64,000 bases of DNA from NCBI RefSeq assembly GCF_008692035.1, contig NZ_VTFG01000001.1:3597501-3661500 (forward strand), read 5' to 3'. This DNA comes from Pseudomonas marginalis. Its GTDB lineage: Bacteria > Pseudomonadota > Gammaproteobacteria > Pseudomonadales > Pseudomonadaceae. The notes beneath the pieces are model-generated. The model searched no databases, was not told the origin of the DNA, and was given only the letters and a program-made list of their open reading frames with translations. Position 1 is the first letter of the stretch; every line of letters starts with the position of its first letter. Shown here in pieces: positions 35,694-46,248 of this stretch. The position numbers and the translations under genes were made by a program.

Positions 35694-37139
35694 ATGTTCG
35701 AACACCACGCCACACTCAAGCAGCACTTCAGTGCCCTGCGCACCACCGCCGAATTTTTCTCCCTGCGTTACGTGCGCGAGTCCGGCCAGTACCTGTCGGT
35801 GCGCAAGAACGTCGCCGAACCGCCGCACCTGAACCACGACGAAGGCGCCATGCTCACCGTGCGTTTGAACGGTGTGGAAACCTACGCCGCGACCCACGAT
35901 ATTTCCCTGCCTGGCCTGCAAGCCGCCCTCGAGCGCGCCGAACAGCAAGCACGCCTGATAAAACCTCACGCCCTGCTCGACCTGCGCGACCAACCGGTGT
36001 CCAGCGACGTCGCCGACTACCTGTCGCCGCACCTCGAGCACGCCTTCCCGTCCTTGAGCGACTGCTACCAACTGCTCGGCGATGAGTCCTCTGCGGTGCC
36101 CCAGGACGAGCGCCTGGTGAACTGGGAAGTCAGCCTCGGCCTGACCCATGTCGAGCAGATCTACCTCAACAGTGCCGGCGCCGAACTGCGCCAGGCCCAG
36201 CGGTTTGTGTTCCCCGGCGTCAACGTCACCGCCTACGACGGCACCGACAGCCAATCGCGCACCCTCGGCGGCAGTAACTTCGGCCAGCAAGGCGGGTTTG
36301 ACGTGATCAGCCGCTTCGGCCTGGTGGGCGCCGCGCCGCGCATTGCCGACGAAGCTCTGCAACTGCTGCTGGCGCCCAACACGCCCCAGGGCCCGCGCGA
36401 CCTGCTGCTGATGCCCGACCAGATGATCCTGCAGATCCACGAGTCCATCGGCCACCCCCTGGAACTCGACCGCATTCTCGGCGACGAGCGCAATTACGCC
36501 GGCACCAGTTTTGTGAAGGCCAGCGACTTCGGCCAGCTGCAATACGGCTCCAAGCTGTTGAACGTGACGTTCGACCCGGACATTCCCGAGCAACTGGCCA
36601 GCTACGGCCATGACGACGACGGCACCGCCGCCAGCAAGCAATTCCTGATCCGCGAAGGGCTGCTGCTCAAGCCGCTGGGTGGGGCGTTGTCGCAGTTCCG
36701 TTCGGGCATGGGCGGCGTAGCCAACAGCCGCGCCAGCAGCTGGAACCGCGCGCCGATCGACCGCATGGCCAACCTGAATATCGAAGCCGGCGATAAGAGC
36801 CTGGCGCAACTGATCGGCGGCATCGACAGCGGCATCCTGATGTCGACCAACCGCTCGTGGTCCATCGACGATGCGCGCAACAAGTTCCAGTTCGGCTGCG
36901 AGTGGGGCCAGTTGATTGAAAACGGCGAGCTCAAGGGCGTGGTAAAGAACCCCAACTACCGGGCGATTTCCGCGCAGTTCTGGCGCAACCTCAGCGCCGT
37001 GGGCGACGCCAGCACCTTCAAGGTGCTGGGCACGCCGAACTGCGGCAAGGGCGAGCCCAACCAGGTGATCCGCGTCGGCCATGCGTCGCCGGCCTGTGTG
37101 TTCAGCAACGTTGACGTATTTGGAGGAGATGCCGAATGA
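35694..37139 (+). CDS. TldD/PmbA-family protease subunit (TldD-like)
   Basis: Product of 481 residues. The metal motif HESIGH is at about residue 249 (DQMILQIHESIGHPLELDRIL), and the C-terminal Cys motif NCGKGEPNQ is present, as in TldD, which forms a heterodimer with TldE and processes small peptides and unfolded segments. The sequence is far from housekeeping E. coli-type TldD as I remember it (for example HESIGHPLE instead of HEAVGHGLE), so I read it as a divergent paralogue. It overlaps the next gene by 4 bases. Confidence 0.88.
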   Translation: MFEHHATLKQHFSALRTTAEFFSLRYVRESGQYLSVRKNVAEPPHLNHDEGAMLTVRLNGVETYAATHDISLPGLQAALERAEQQARLIKPHALLDLRDQPVSSDVADYLSPHLEHAFPSLSDCYQLLGDESSAVPQDERLVNWEVSLGLTHVEQIYLNSAGAELRQAQRFVFPGVNVTAYDGTDSQSRTLGGSNFGQQGGFDVISRFGLVGAAPRIADEALQLLLAPNTPQGPRDLLLMPDQMILQIHESIGHPLELDRILGDERNYAGTSFVKASDFGQLQYGSKLLNVTFDPDIPEQLASYGHDDDGTAASKQFLIREGLLLKPLGGALSQFRSGMGGVANSRASSWNRAPIDRMANLNIEAGDKSLAQLIGGIDSGILMSTNRSWSIDDARNKFQFGCEWGQLIENGELKGVVKNPNYRAISAQFWRNLSAVGDASTFKVLGTPNCGKGEPNQVIRVGHASPACVFSNVDVFGGDAE

Positions 37140-38452
37140 ACACCTTCAAGGCATTGGTGCAGTGGCTCAAGCAGGCCATCACCGACAAGGAACAATTCCA
37201 CCTGGGCTATGCGGCAGAATCGTCCGAGTTCGTGCGCTTCAACCACGCCAAGGTGCGTCAGGCCGGGCACGTGCAGCAGACTAGCCTCAACCTCAAGCTG
37301 ATCAACGATGGCCGCCATGCCGACCTCGGCATCACCCTGGCCGGCGAGCCCGGGCTGGATCTCCAGCGCCTCGCCGACGGCCTGCGGCAATTGCGCGAAA
37401 CCCTGCCGCTGCTGCCCCATGACCCGTACCTGCTGCTCAACCACAACGCCTGGCAAAGCCACCACGAACAGGCCCGCCCCTTGCCCGACCTGGCCCAGGT
37501 ACTGGAAGAAATCAGCCAGGCCGCCGATGGCCTCGACCTGGTCGGCTTCTATGCCGCCGGCCCGATCAGCCGGGGCTTCGCCAGTTCGGACGGTGCGTTT
37601 GGCTGGCATCAGGCCAATAGCTTCAACTTCGATTTCAGCCTGTTCCACGCCAATGGCGAGGCGGTAAAAGCCAGCTACGCCGGCGACGCCTGGGACAGCG
37701 CCGAGTTCGCCCGGCGCTTCCAGCTGGCGCGTGAACAGCTGGAATTCCTCGGCCGCCCGCTGCACACCGTGGCGCCCGGGCAGTACCGCGCCTACCTCGC
37801 GCCGGCGGCGTTGGAAGAAATCATCAGCATCATCACCTGGGGTGGTTTTTCCGCCCAGGCCATCGCCAGCAAAGGCAGCTCGTTGCAACGGCTGTATGCC
37901 CGCGAGCAGTCCTTGAGCCCCCTGGTGACGGTGAAAGAACATATCACCGACTCCCTGAGCCAGGCGTTCTCCAGCGAAGGCTACCCGCGCAGTGACGTCA
38001 CCCTGATCAATGCCGGCCAGGCCGAGGGCCAACTGGTGAACTCCCGCAGCGCCGCCGAATATGGCCTCAGCGCCAACGGCGCCAGCGGCGATGAGTCACC
38101 GAGCGCCTTGCAGATCGCGGCGGGCAACCTGGCCCAGGCCGAGATCCTCAAGCAACTGGGCACCGGGCTCTACATCAGCAACCTGTGGTACCTGAACTAC
38201 TCCGACCTGCCCGCCGCACGCCTGACCGGCATGACGCGCTTCGCCACGTTCTGGGTGGAAGACGGCGAGATCAAGGCGCCGGTCAGCACCATGCGTTTTG
38301 ATGACAGCGTCTACCAGTTGCTCGGTTCGCAACTGGAAGCGCTGACCGCCGAGCGGGAACTGCTGCTGTCGGCCAGCACTTATAGCCAGCGCAATACCGC
38401 GTCCAACCTGTTACCGGGTGCCCTGGTTAAACGCCTGACCCTGACCCTGTAG
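37136..38452 (+). CDS. TldD/PmbA-family protease subunit (TldE-like)
   Basis: Product of 438 residues, partner of the previous gene with which it overlaps (ATGA). It lacks the HExxxH metal motif, as TldE/PmbA do. Typical segments are FVRFNHAKVRQAGHVQQTSLNLKLI near the start, and GTGLYISNLWYLNYSDLPAARLTGMTRFATFWVEDGEIKAPV near the end. The pair would form a cytoplasmic metallopeptidase; its substrate here is not shown. Confidence 0.88.
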   Translation: MNTFKALVQWLKQAITDKEQFHLGYAAESSEFVRFNHAKVRQAGHVQQTSLNLKLINDGRHADLGITLAGEPGLDLQRLADGLRQLRETLPLLPHDPYLLLNHNAWQSHHEQARPLPDLAQVLEEISQAADGLDLVGFYAAGPISRGFASSDGAFGWHQANSFNFDFSLFHANGEAVKASYAGDAWDSAEFARRFQLAREQLEFLGRPLHTVAPGQYRAYLAPAALEEIISIITWGGFSAQAIASKGSSLQRLYAREQSLSPLVTVKEHITDSLSQAFSSEGYPRSDVTLINAGQAEGQLVNSRSAAEYGLSANGASGDESPSALQIAAGNLAQAEILKQLGTGLYISNLWYLNYSDLPAARLTGMTRFATFWVEDGEIKAPVSTMRFDDSVYQLLGSQLEALTAERELLLSASTYSQRNTASNLLPGALVKRLTLTL

Positions 38453-38463
38453 ATACACCCCCC

Positions 38464-38490
38464 TGTGGGAGCGGGCTTGCCCTCTCCCAC
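38464..38490. repeat. Degenerate single REP hairpin
   Basis: TGTGGGAGCGGGCTTGCCCTCTCCCAC; the right arm is CT-shifted, leaving an imperfect hairpin after the TldE-like gene. Confidence 0.7.
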
Positions 38491-38643
38491 CTTGTCCTGT
38501 GCTGATTTCAGACATCCCGGTTTCAGCCCTTCCTACCGTAGATTCTCTTCCTCCCAGTCTGCACGGGCAGCCTGTTGTCGCCTGCGGAAAACCTCGTTAT
38601 AACGGTTAGTGGCACCCCGCCACCTCACCCACGAGAGCACGAC

Positions 38644-38662
38644 CTTGCCCGGGAAGGGCAAG
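38644..38662 (+). promoter_or_regulatory. Hairpin just before the ribosome site of the RhlA-like gene
   Basis: CTTGCCC-GGGAA-GGGCAAG forms a 7-bp stem ending 3 bases before GGAG (38665-38668). The transcript would fold next to its ribosome site. Confidence 0.5.
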
Positions 38663-38675
38663 CTGGAGCGTTGAC

Positions 38676-39566
38676 ATGAACCATGGAAGTTTTGTCATAG
38701 AAAAGCTGTTCAAGCACTACAACGTTCATGTTGAGCAGTTGGGAAACGATTCGGAAAAGAAGACCATCCTGATGGTCAATGGCGCACTGTCCACCACACG
38801 CTCATTCGCCCGTACCAGCAAATGCCTGGCCGAGCATTTCAATGTGTTGTTGTTCGACCTGCCCTTCTCGGGCTATTCCCGCGAACACAACACCGACCTG
38901 GATCTGGTGACCAAGGATGACGAGGTGCAAATCCTGCGCGCCCTGGTCGAGCGCTTCCAGGTCAACCACCTGGTCTCGGCCTCCTGGGGCGGCATCTCCA
39001 CGCTGCTGACCCTGGCGCACAACCCGCCGTCGATCGAAAGCTCGGTGGTGATGGCCCTGGCGCCCAACCTCAACCAGGCCATGCTCGACTATGTGGAGCG
39101 CGTGCGGGTGCTGATCGAGGCCGATGACAAATCCGCCGTCGGCCACCTGCTGAACGAGACCGTCGGCAAATACCTGTCGCCACGCCTCAAGCGCAACAAC
39201 CATCGGCACCTGTCGAACATGGCCACCACCGAGTACCGTCAGGCGCGCTTTCATATCCACCAGGTGCTGGCATTGGGTGATGGCAACTACCTGCCGGCGC
39301 TGCGGCAGATCGAAACCCCGGTGCACTTTCTCAATGGTGCGCTGGACGAATACACCCCCGCCGCCGAGGCCCGACTGTTCAAACAGTACGTGGGCCACAG
39401 CAGCTTTGCGGTGGCCGAACACACTGGGCATTTACTCGACTTGGAGTCCCGCGAGGCGGCTTTGGCGGTGCACCGGGCGTTGTTGGATTTCCTGGTGGGA
39501 GAGCACGCGAACTTGTCGGACTTAGATGAACCGCCAGTGGGAAAAGGAGCGACGAATGGCGCATAA
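38676..39566 (+). CDS. RhlA-like HAA synthase / 3-hydroxyacyl-ACP acyltransferase
   Basis: Alpha/beta hydrolase of 296 residues. It matches my memory of P. aeruginosa RhlA over long segments: [31 protein letters not shown] and [12 protein letters not shown] are almost unchanged. The nucleophile is Ser103 in SASWGGIS; a conserved Asp lies in [10 protein letters not shown] and the His in [11 protein letters not shown]. RhlA couples two 3-hydroxyacyl groups from ACP into HAA, the lipid part of rhamnolipids; PhaG is the nearest alternative but is less similar here. No rhlB follows. A MFS gene comes next, 36 bases away. Confidence 0.86.
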   Translation: MNHGSFVIEKLFKHYNVHVEQLGNDSEKKTILMVNGALSTTRSFARTSKCLAEHFNVLLFDLPFSGYSREHNTDLDLVTKDDEVQILRALVERFQVNHLVSASWGGISTLLTLAHNPPSIESSVVMALAPNLNQAMLDYVERVRVLIEADDKSAVGHLLNETVGKYLSPRLKRNNHRHLSNMATTEYRQARFHIHQVLALGDGNYLPALRQIETPVHFLNGALDEYTPAAEARLFKQYVGHSSFAVAEHTGHLLDLESREAALAVHRALLDFLVGEHANLSDLDEPPVGKGATNGA

Positions 39567-39602
39567 TCGCCGACACATAGCCGGCTAACAAAAAGGTACC
39601 CC

Positions 39603-41030
39603 ATGCCAGATCGTGCCCCTCTCGATGCCAAGACCGCCCGCTGGCTCCCCTGGGTGGTCGCGATTGCCTTCTTCATGCAATCGCTGGATGGGACGATTCT
39701 CAACACGGCACTGCCGGCCATGGCCCGGGACCTGGCGGAAAACCCGCTGCGCATGCAAGGGGTGGTGATCGCCTACATGCTCACCGTCGCCCTGCTGATC
39801 CCGGCCTCGGGCTGGATCGCCGACCGCTTCGGCACCAAGAAGATTTTCTTCGGTGCGATCATGCTGTTCAGCATCGGCTCCTTGCTGTGCGCCCTGTCCA
39901 GCAGCCTGACCATGCTGGTGGGCGCGCGGGTCATCCAGGGCCTCGGCGGTGCGCTGATGCTGCCGGTCGGGCGGCTCGTGGTGCTACGTGCCTACCCCCG
40001 CTCCGAACTGGTGCGGATCATGGGCTTCATCACCATCCCCGGTCTGCTCGGGCCCTTGCTCGGCCCGACCATGGGCGGCTGGATGGTGCAATACCTGACC
40101 TGGCACTGGATCTTCCTGATCAACCTGCCGGTGGGCATGATCGGTTGCTACGCCGTGTGGAAATTCATCCCTGACCTGCGCGGCAGCGAGCGCACACGCT
40201 TCGATGGCCTCGGCTTTCTGTTGTTCGGCGCGGCGATGGTGCTGATCACCATTGCCATGGAAGGCCTGGGCGAGCTGCACCTGCCGCACCTGCGGGTGAT
40301 GCTGCTGCTGTTCGGCGGGTTGGCGTGCCTGGCGGCGTACTGGCTGCGCGCCGGGCATATCGATAACCCGCTGTTTTCACCGGCGCTGTTCAAGACCCGC
40401 ACCTTCGCGGTGGGCATCCTCGGCAACCTGTTCGCGCGCCTGGGCAGCGGTGCCTTGCCGTTCCTGGTGCCGTTGCTGCTGCAGGTGGCCCTGGGGTACT
40501 CGCCGTCCCAGGCCGGCATGAGCATGCTGCCCCTGGCGGCGGCGGCGATGTTCGCCAAGTCGGTGGCGCGTCCGTTGATCGAGCGTCTGGGTTATCGCGT
40601 GGTGCTGACCGGCAACACCCTAGCCCTGGGCATCATGCTGGCGAGCATGGGCCTGGTCAGCGAACAGACGCCCTACCCGCTGCTGCTGGCCATGCTGGCG
40701 GTGCTGGGGGCGATCAACTCGCTGCAATTTACCGCGATGAACACCGTCACCCTCATCGACCTCGATGACGCCCAGGCCAGCAGCGGCAACAGTCTGCTGT
40801 CGGTGGTGGCGCAACTGTCCCTGAGCCTGGGGGTGGCCTGCGCCGGTGCATTGCTCGGCGGGTTTACCGCCGAGTCGGGCAACGACGGCGTGAGCACGGT
40901 GCTCGGCGCGTTCCAGCTGACCTTCCTCACCGTGGGCATCATGGCAATGCTGGCGGCGGCGATCTTCCTGCAACTGTCGCCCCAAGACGGCAAACGGGCG
41001 GCCAGCCCGGAACAGCATATCGAGCATTAA
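39603..41030 (+). CDS. MFS efflux transporter, 14-helix DHA2 (EmrB/QacA/MdtD-like)
   Basis: Product of 475 residues with 13-14 membrane helices. Motif A is LIPASGWIADRFGTKKIFFGAI near residue 60, and motif C is GFITIPGLLGPLLGPTMGGWMV. These are marks of drug/proton antiporters of the DHA2 family. It follows the RhlA-like gene by 36 bases in the same direction, so the two may be cotranscribed, but the family also occurs alone in many pseudomonads. Substrate unknown; surfactant lipid export is a testable idea. Confidence 0.85.
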   Translation: MPDRAPLDAKTARWLPWVVAIAFFMQSLDGTILNTALPAMARDLAENPLRMQGVVIAYMLTVALLIPASGWIADRFGTKKIFFGAIMLFSIGSLLCALSSSLTMLVGARVIQGLGGALMLPVGRLVVLRAYPRSELVRIMGFITIPGLLGPLLGPTMGGWMVQYLTWHWIFLINLPVGMIGCYAVWKFIPDLRGSERTRFDGLGFLLFGAAMVLITIAMEGLGELHLPHLRVMLLLFGGLACLAAYWLRAGHIDNPLFSPALFKTRTFAVGILGNLFARLGSGALPFLVPLLLQVALGYSPSQAGMSMLPLAAAAMFAKSVARPLIERLGYRVVLTGNTLALGIMLASMGLVSEQTPYPLLLAMLAVLGAINSLQFTAMNTVTLIDLDDAQASSGNSLLSVVAQLSLSLGVACAGALLGGFTAESGNDGVSTVLGAFQLTFLTVGIMAMLAAAIFLQLSPQDGKRAASPEQHIEH

Positions 41031-41112
41031 CCGGCGTCTCGTCTAGAACTTGCGGGGAAATTCCCACAGGGCTGGTACACTGCGCGACATTTTGTTTTGC
41101 AGAGCCAGTCCC

Positions 41113-42498
<1,386 letters not shown>

Positions 42499-42528
42499 CA
42501 CGATCTCCGACCTATATGGAGATCCAAT

Positions 42529-42655
42529 GTGGGAGGGCGCTTGCTGTGGTGAGTGAGCTTGCTGTGGTGAACGGGCTTGTTGTGGTGAGCGGGCTTGCCC
42601 CGCGCTGGGCTGCGAAGCAGCCCCATTGAATCGGGGCGCAAGCCCCCCTCCCACA
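42529..42655. repeat. Mosaic of REP families A and B with an 18-bp triplication
   Basis: The outer arms are family A (TGTGGGAGGGCGCTTGC... and ...AAGCCCCCCTCCCACA). Inside them is a family B unit (GTGGTGAGCGGGCTTGCCCCGCGCTGGG) preceded by three head-to-tail 18-bp copies at 42540-42557, 42558-42575 and 42576-42593 (CTTGCTGTGGTGAGTGAG and variants). The element looks like one REP inserted into or recombined with another. Confidence 0.85.
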
Positions 42656-42699
42656 ATTTTGATTGCATTTCAGACCCGTATTTTTGTGAGGACATTGCT

Positions 42700-43878
42700 G
42701 TGCGCTCGACCGAAGTTGTGATCATTGGCGCCGGCGCCGCAGGCTTGATGTGCGCACTGACCGCCGCCGGGCGTGGGCGCAAGGTGATGCTGCTCGACCA
42801 TGCGAACAAGGCCGGCAAGAAGATCCTGATGTCCGGCGGTGGCCGCTGCAATTTCACCAATATGTACACCGAGCCGGCCAATTTCCTCTCGCACAACGCG
42901 CACTTCTGCAAGTCGGCCCTGGCCCGTTACACCCAGTGGGATTTCATCGGCCTGGTGGCCAAGCACGGCGTGCCGTACCACGAGAAGAAACTCGGCCAGC
43001 TGTTCTGCGATAACAAATCCAGCGACATCCTCGGCATGCTGTTGGACGAATGCATCCAGACCGGCGTGAGCCTGCACCTGGACACTTCGATTGAAGAAAT
43101 CGCCAAGCTCGACAACGGCTACCAATTGCAGACCACCCTGGGTGAACTGCGCTGCGAATCCCTGGTGATCGCCACCGGCGGCCTGTCGATCCCGACCCTG
43201 GGCGCCAGCGGCTTTGGCTATCAAGTCGCCAGGCAGTTCGGCCATGAGCTGTTGCCGACCCGCGCCGGGCTGGTGCCGTTCACCATCACCGACCAGCTCA
43301 AGGACTTGTGTGGCGAGCTGTCCGGGACCTCGGTGGATTGCCTGGTCAGCTGCAACGGCCAGAGCTTTCGCGAGAACCTCCTGTTTACCCATCGCGGCCT
43401 CAGCGGCCCGGCGATTCTGCAGATTTCCTCCTACTGGGAGTCCGGCGACACGCTGGAGATCAACCTGCTGCCCGACCACGACGCCCACACCTGGCTGCAA
43501 CAGCAGCAGGTCGAGCGCCCCAACAGCGAGCTGAAAACCCTGCTGGGTGAAATCTTCACCAAGAAGATGGCCAACCTGCTGGCGGACACCTGGTTCGCGT
43601 CCAAGCCGATGAAGCAGTACACCCACGCTGAAGTGGCCGATATCGCGCAAAAACTCTCGAGCTGGCAGCTGGTGCCGGCGGGCACCGAAGGCTACCGCAC
43701 GGCCGAGGTGACCTTGGGCGGGGTGGATACGCGGGAAGTCTCGTCCAAGACCATGGAATCGCTGAAAAGCCCGGGTTTGTACTTTATTGGGGAAGTGCTG
43801 GATGTGACCGGGCATCTGGGCGGGTTTAACTTCCAGTGGGCGTGGGCCTCGGGTTACGCCGCAGCGCAGTACGCCTGA
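42700..43878 (+). CDS. BaiN/HI0933-family flavoprotein oxidoreductase
   Basis: GTG 42700 preceded by GAGGA at 8 bases gives 392 residues (VRSTEVVIIGAGAAGLMCALTAAGRGRKVMLLD). After the FAD motif comes the family mark GGGRCNFTNMYTEPANFLS, then VIATGGLSIPTLGASGFGYQVARQFGH, and a C-terminal GYRTAEVTLGGVDTREVSSKTMES...FIGEVLDVTGHLGGFNFQWAWASGYAAAQ. The family occurs widely; its physiological substrate in pseudomonads is not known to me. Confidence 0.88.
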   Translation: MRSTEVVIIGAGAAGLMCALTAAGRGRKVMLLDHANKAGKKILMSGGGRCNFTNMYTEPANFLSHNAHFCKSALARYTQWDFIGLVAKHGVPYHEKKLGQLFCDNKSSDILGMLLDECIQTGVSLHLDTSIEEIAKLDNGYQLQTTLGELRCESLVIATGGLSIPTLGASGFGYQVARQFGHELLPTRAGLVPFTITDQLKDLCGELSGTSVDCLVSCNGQSFRENLLFTHRGLSGPAILQISSYWESGDTLEINLLPDHDAHTWLQQQQVERPNSELKTLLGEIFTKKMANLLADTWFASKPMKQYTHAEVADIAQKLSSWQLVPAGTEGYRTAEVTLGGVDTREVSSKTMESLKSPGLYFIGEVLDVTGHLGGFNFQWAWASGYAAAQYA

Positions 43879-43881
43879 TGA

Positions 43882-43912
43882 ATGTGGGAGGGGGCTGGCT
43901 CCTTCCCACATT
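43882..43912. repeat. Degenerate REP hairpin, family A
   Basis: AATGTGGGAGGGGGCTGGCTCCTTCCCACATT is an imperfect hairpin where the CTTGCC loop has changed to CTGGCT. Confidence 0.75.
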
Positions 43913-44023
43913 TGATTTGCGGTATGCCTGGGAATAATTTGCTGCCAGATGTGATCACCACCCTTGCCGTGGCGTCACTGATGGCTCAATTTAGCGGCAT
44001 CGTCCCGGAAGACTCCAGACTTC

Positions 44024-46207
44024 ATGTCATCGACCTCGTTCAAGCAGTCCATGCGGCGCCTGTGGGCACTGGATAAATTCAGCTACAGCATCCGGGTGTT
44101 TATCGCCCTCACCGGCAGCATGACGCTGTGCTGGTATCAGGATGAAATGACCCTGCTGATCCCGCTGTTCCTGGGGATTATCGCCAGCGCCCTGGCCGAG
44201 ACCGACGACAGTTGGCAAGGCCGCCTCAACGCCCTGGCGGTGACGCTGGTGTGTTTCAGCATTGCCGCGCTGTCGGTGGAGCTGTTGTTCCCCTACCCCT
44301 GGATTTTCGCCATCTCCCTGGCCCTGGCCACGTTCTGCCTAACCATGCTCGGCGCCTTGGGCGAACGCTATGGTGCGATTGCTTCGGCCACCTTGATCCT
44401 GTCGGTCTACACCATGATCGGCGTGGACCAGCGCGGCGGCGCCGTCAGTGATTTCTGGCATGAGCCGTTGCTGCTGGTGGCCGGCGCCGCCTGGTACGGC
44501 GCGTTATCGGTGCTGTGGCAGGCGCTGTTTTCCAACCAGCCGGTGCAGCAGAGCCTGGCGCGGTTGTTCCGTGAGCTGGGGCGCTACCTGAAGCTCAAGT
44601 CGTCGTTGTTCGAACCGATTCGCCAACTGGACGTGGAAGCCCGCCGCCTGGAACTGGCCCAGCAAAACGGCCGGGTGGTGGCGGCGCTGAATGCGGCGAA
44701 GGAAATCATCCTGCACCGCGTCGGCAATGGCCGACCCGGCTCGAAGGTCAGTCGCTACCTCAAGCTGTACTTCCTGGCCCAGGACATCCACGAACGCGCC
44801 AGCTCGTCCCACTATCCTTACAACGCCCTGGCCGATGCGTTCTTCCACAGCGATGTGCTGTTCCGCTGCCAACGCCTGTTGCGCCAGCAAGGCAAGGCCT
44901 GCCAGTCCCTGGCCGAGTCGATCCAGTTGCGTCAGCCGTTCATCTATGACGACAGCTTCGCCGAAGCCCTCAGCGACCTGAACGCCTCCCTGGAACACCT
45001 GCGCATCCAGAGCAACCCGGCCTGGCGCGGCCTGCTGCGCTCCTTGCGCGCCCTGGCGGCCAACCTGTCCACCCTCGACCGCCTGCTCGGCGACGCCAGC
45101 AACCCCGACGCCCTGGCCGATGCCACCGACAGCAACCTGCTGGACCGCGCCCCACGCAACCTGAAGGAAATGTGGACGCGCCTGCGTACCCAACTCACGC
45201 CGACATCGCTGCTGTTCCGCCATGCGCTGCGCCTGTCCCTGGCGCTGACCGTCGGCTACGGCATGCTGCATGCGATCCACGCCTCCCAGGGCTACTGGAT
45301 CATCCTCACCACGCTGTTCGTTTGCCAACCGAACTACGGTGCCACGCGGCGCAAGCTCGGCCAGCGAATCATCGGCACCGCCATCGGCCTCACCGTGGCG
45401 TGGGCGCTGTTCGACCTGTTCCCAAGCCCGCTGGTGCAATCAATGTTCGCCATCGCCGCCGGCCTGGTGTTCTTTATCAACCGCACCACCCGCTACACCC
45501 TGGCCACGGCGGCGATCACCCTGATGGTGCTGTTCTGCTTCAACCAGGTGGGCGATGGCTACGGACTGTTCCTGCCACGCCTGTTCGATACCCTGCTCGG
45601 CAGCCTGATCGCGGGCCTGGCGGTGTTCCTGTTCCTCCCGGACTGGCAAGGCCGACGACTGAACAAAGTGCTGGCCAACACCCTGACCTGCAACAGCATC
45701 TACCTGCGCCAGATCATGCAGCAATACGCCGCCGGCAAGAGCGACGACCTGGCCTACCGCCTGGCCCGGCGCAATGCCCACAACGCCGATGCGGCGCTGT
45801 CCACCACCCTGGCGAATATGCTGATGGAGCCTGGGCATTTCCGTAAGGAAGCGGATGTGGGCTTCCGCTTCCTGGTGCTGTCGCACACCTTGCTCAGCTA
45901 CCTGTCGGGGCTCGGGGCACACCGCGAAACCCAACTGCCGGCCGAGGTGCGCGCGCACTTGATCGATGGCGCCGGCAATAGCCTGGCGGCGAGCATTGAC
46001 GAAATCGCCACCGGGCTGGCGAACAAGCAGCCGATTGCGATTCAGAGCGATGCCGAGGAGGCCCTGGCGGCGGACCTGGAGCAGATGCCGGATGAGATTG
46101 ATGAAGGGCAGCGGCTGGTGCAGACGCAGTTGGCGTTGATATGCAGACAGTTGGGACCGTTGCGCACGCTGGCGGCGCATTTGATCAAGGACACCAGCGC
46201 GGCTTAG
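44024..46207 (+). CDS. FUSC/YccS-family inner-membrane protein
   Basis: Product of 727 residues. Two membrane halves, at about residues 20-160 and 400-530, each with several helices, separate a soluble helical region; this is the YccS/FUSC-like arrangement related to aromatic acid efflux proteins. The second half has GYWIILTTLFVCQPNYGATRRKLGQRIIGTAIG, the characteristic FUSC motif. Substrate is unknown. It stands alone downstream of the flavoprotein gene. Confidence 0.88.
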   Translation: MSSTSFKQSMRRLWALDKFSYSIRVFIALTGSMTLCWYQDEMTLLIPLFLGIIASALAETDDSWQGRLNALAVTLVCFSIAALSVELLFPYPWIFAISLALATFCLTMLGALGERYGAIASATLILSVYTMIGVDQRGGAVSDFWHEPLLLVAGAAWYGALSVLWQALFSNQPVQQSLARLFRELGRYLKLKSSLFEPIRQLDVEARRLELAQQNGRVVAALNAAKEIILHRVGNGRPGSKVSRYLKLYFLAQDIHERASSSHYPYNALADAFFHSDVLFRCQRLLRQQGKACQSLAESIQLRQPFIYDDSFAEALSDLNASLEHLRIQSNPAWRGLLRSLRALAANLSTLDRLLGDASNPDALADATDSNLLDRAPRNLKEMWTRLRTQLTPTSLLFRHALRLSLALTVGYGMLHAIHASQGYWIILTTLFVCQPNYGATRRKLGQRIIGTAIGLTVAWALFDLFPSPLVQSMFAIAAGLVFFINRTTRYTLATAAITLMVLFCFNQVGDGYGLFLPRLFDTLLGSLIAGLAVFLFLPDWQGRRLNKVLANTLTCNSIYLRQIMQQYAAGKSDDLAYRLARRNAHNADAALSTTLANMLMEPGHFRKEADVGFRFLVLSHTLLSYLSGLGAHRETQLPAEVRAHLIDGAGNSLAASIDEIATGLANKQPIAIQSDAEEALAADLEQMPDEIDEGQRLVQTQLALICRQLGPLRTLAAHLIKDTSAA

Positions 46208-46210
46208 ACC

Positions 46211-46240
46211 GCTATCGGGGCAAGCCCCCGATGAGGCCCG
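46211..46240. repeat. Short hairpin with REP-like core
   Basis: GCTATCGGGG-CAAG-CCCCCGATGAGGCCCG; near copy of the element at 33721-33750, in the convergent gap before the solute-binding protein gene. Confidence 0.75.
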
Positions 46241-46248
46241 CACAGGCC

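Noticed and set aside
38581..38675. Possible lux-type box upstream of the RhlA-like gene
   Set aside because: CTCGTTATAACGGTTAG does not give the CT-N12-AG spacing of lux boxes; only the 10-bp palindrome CGTTATAACG remains.
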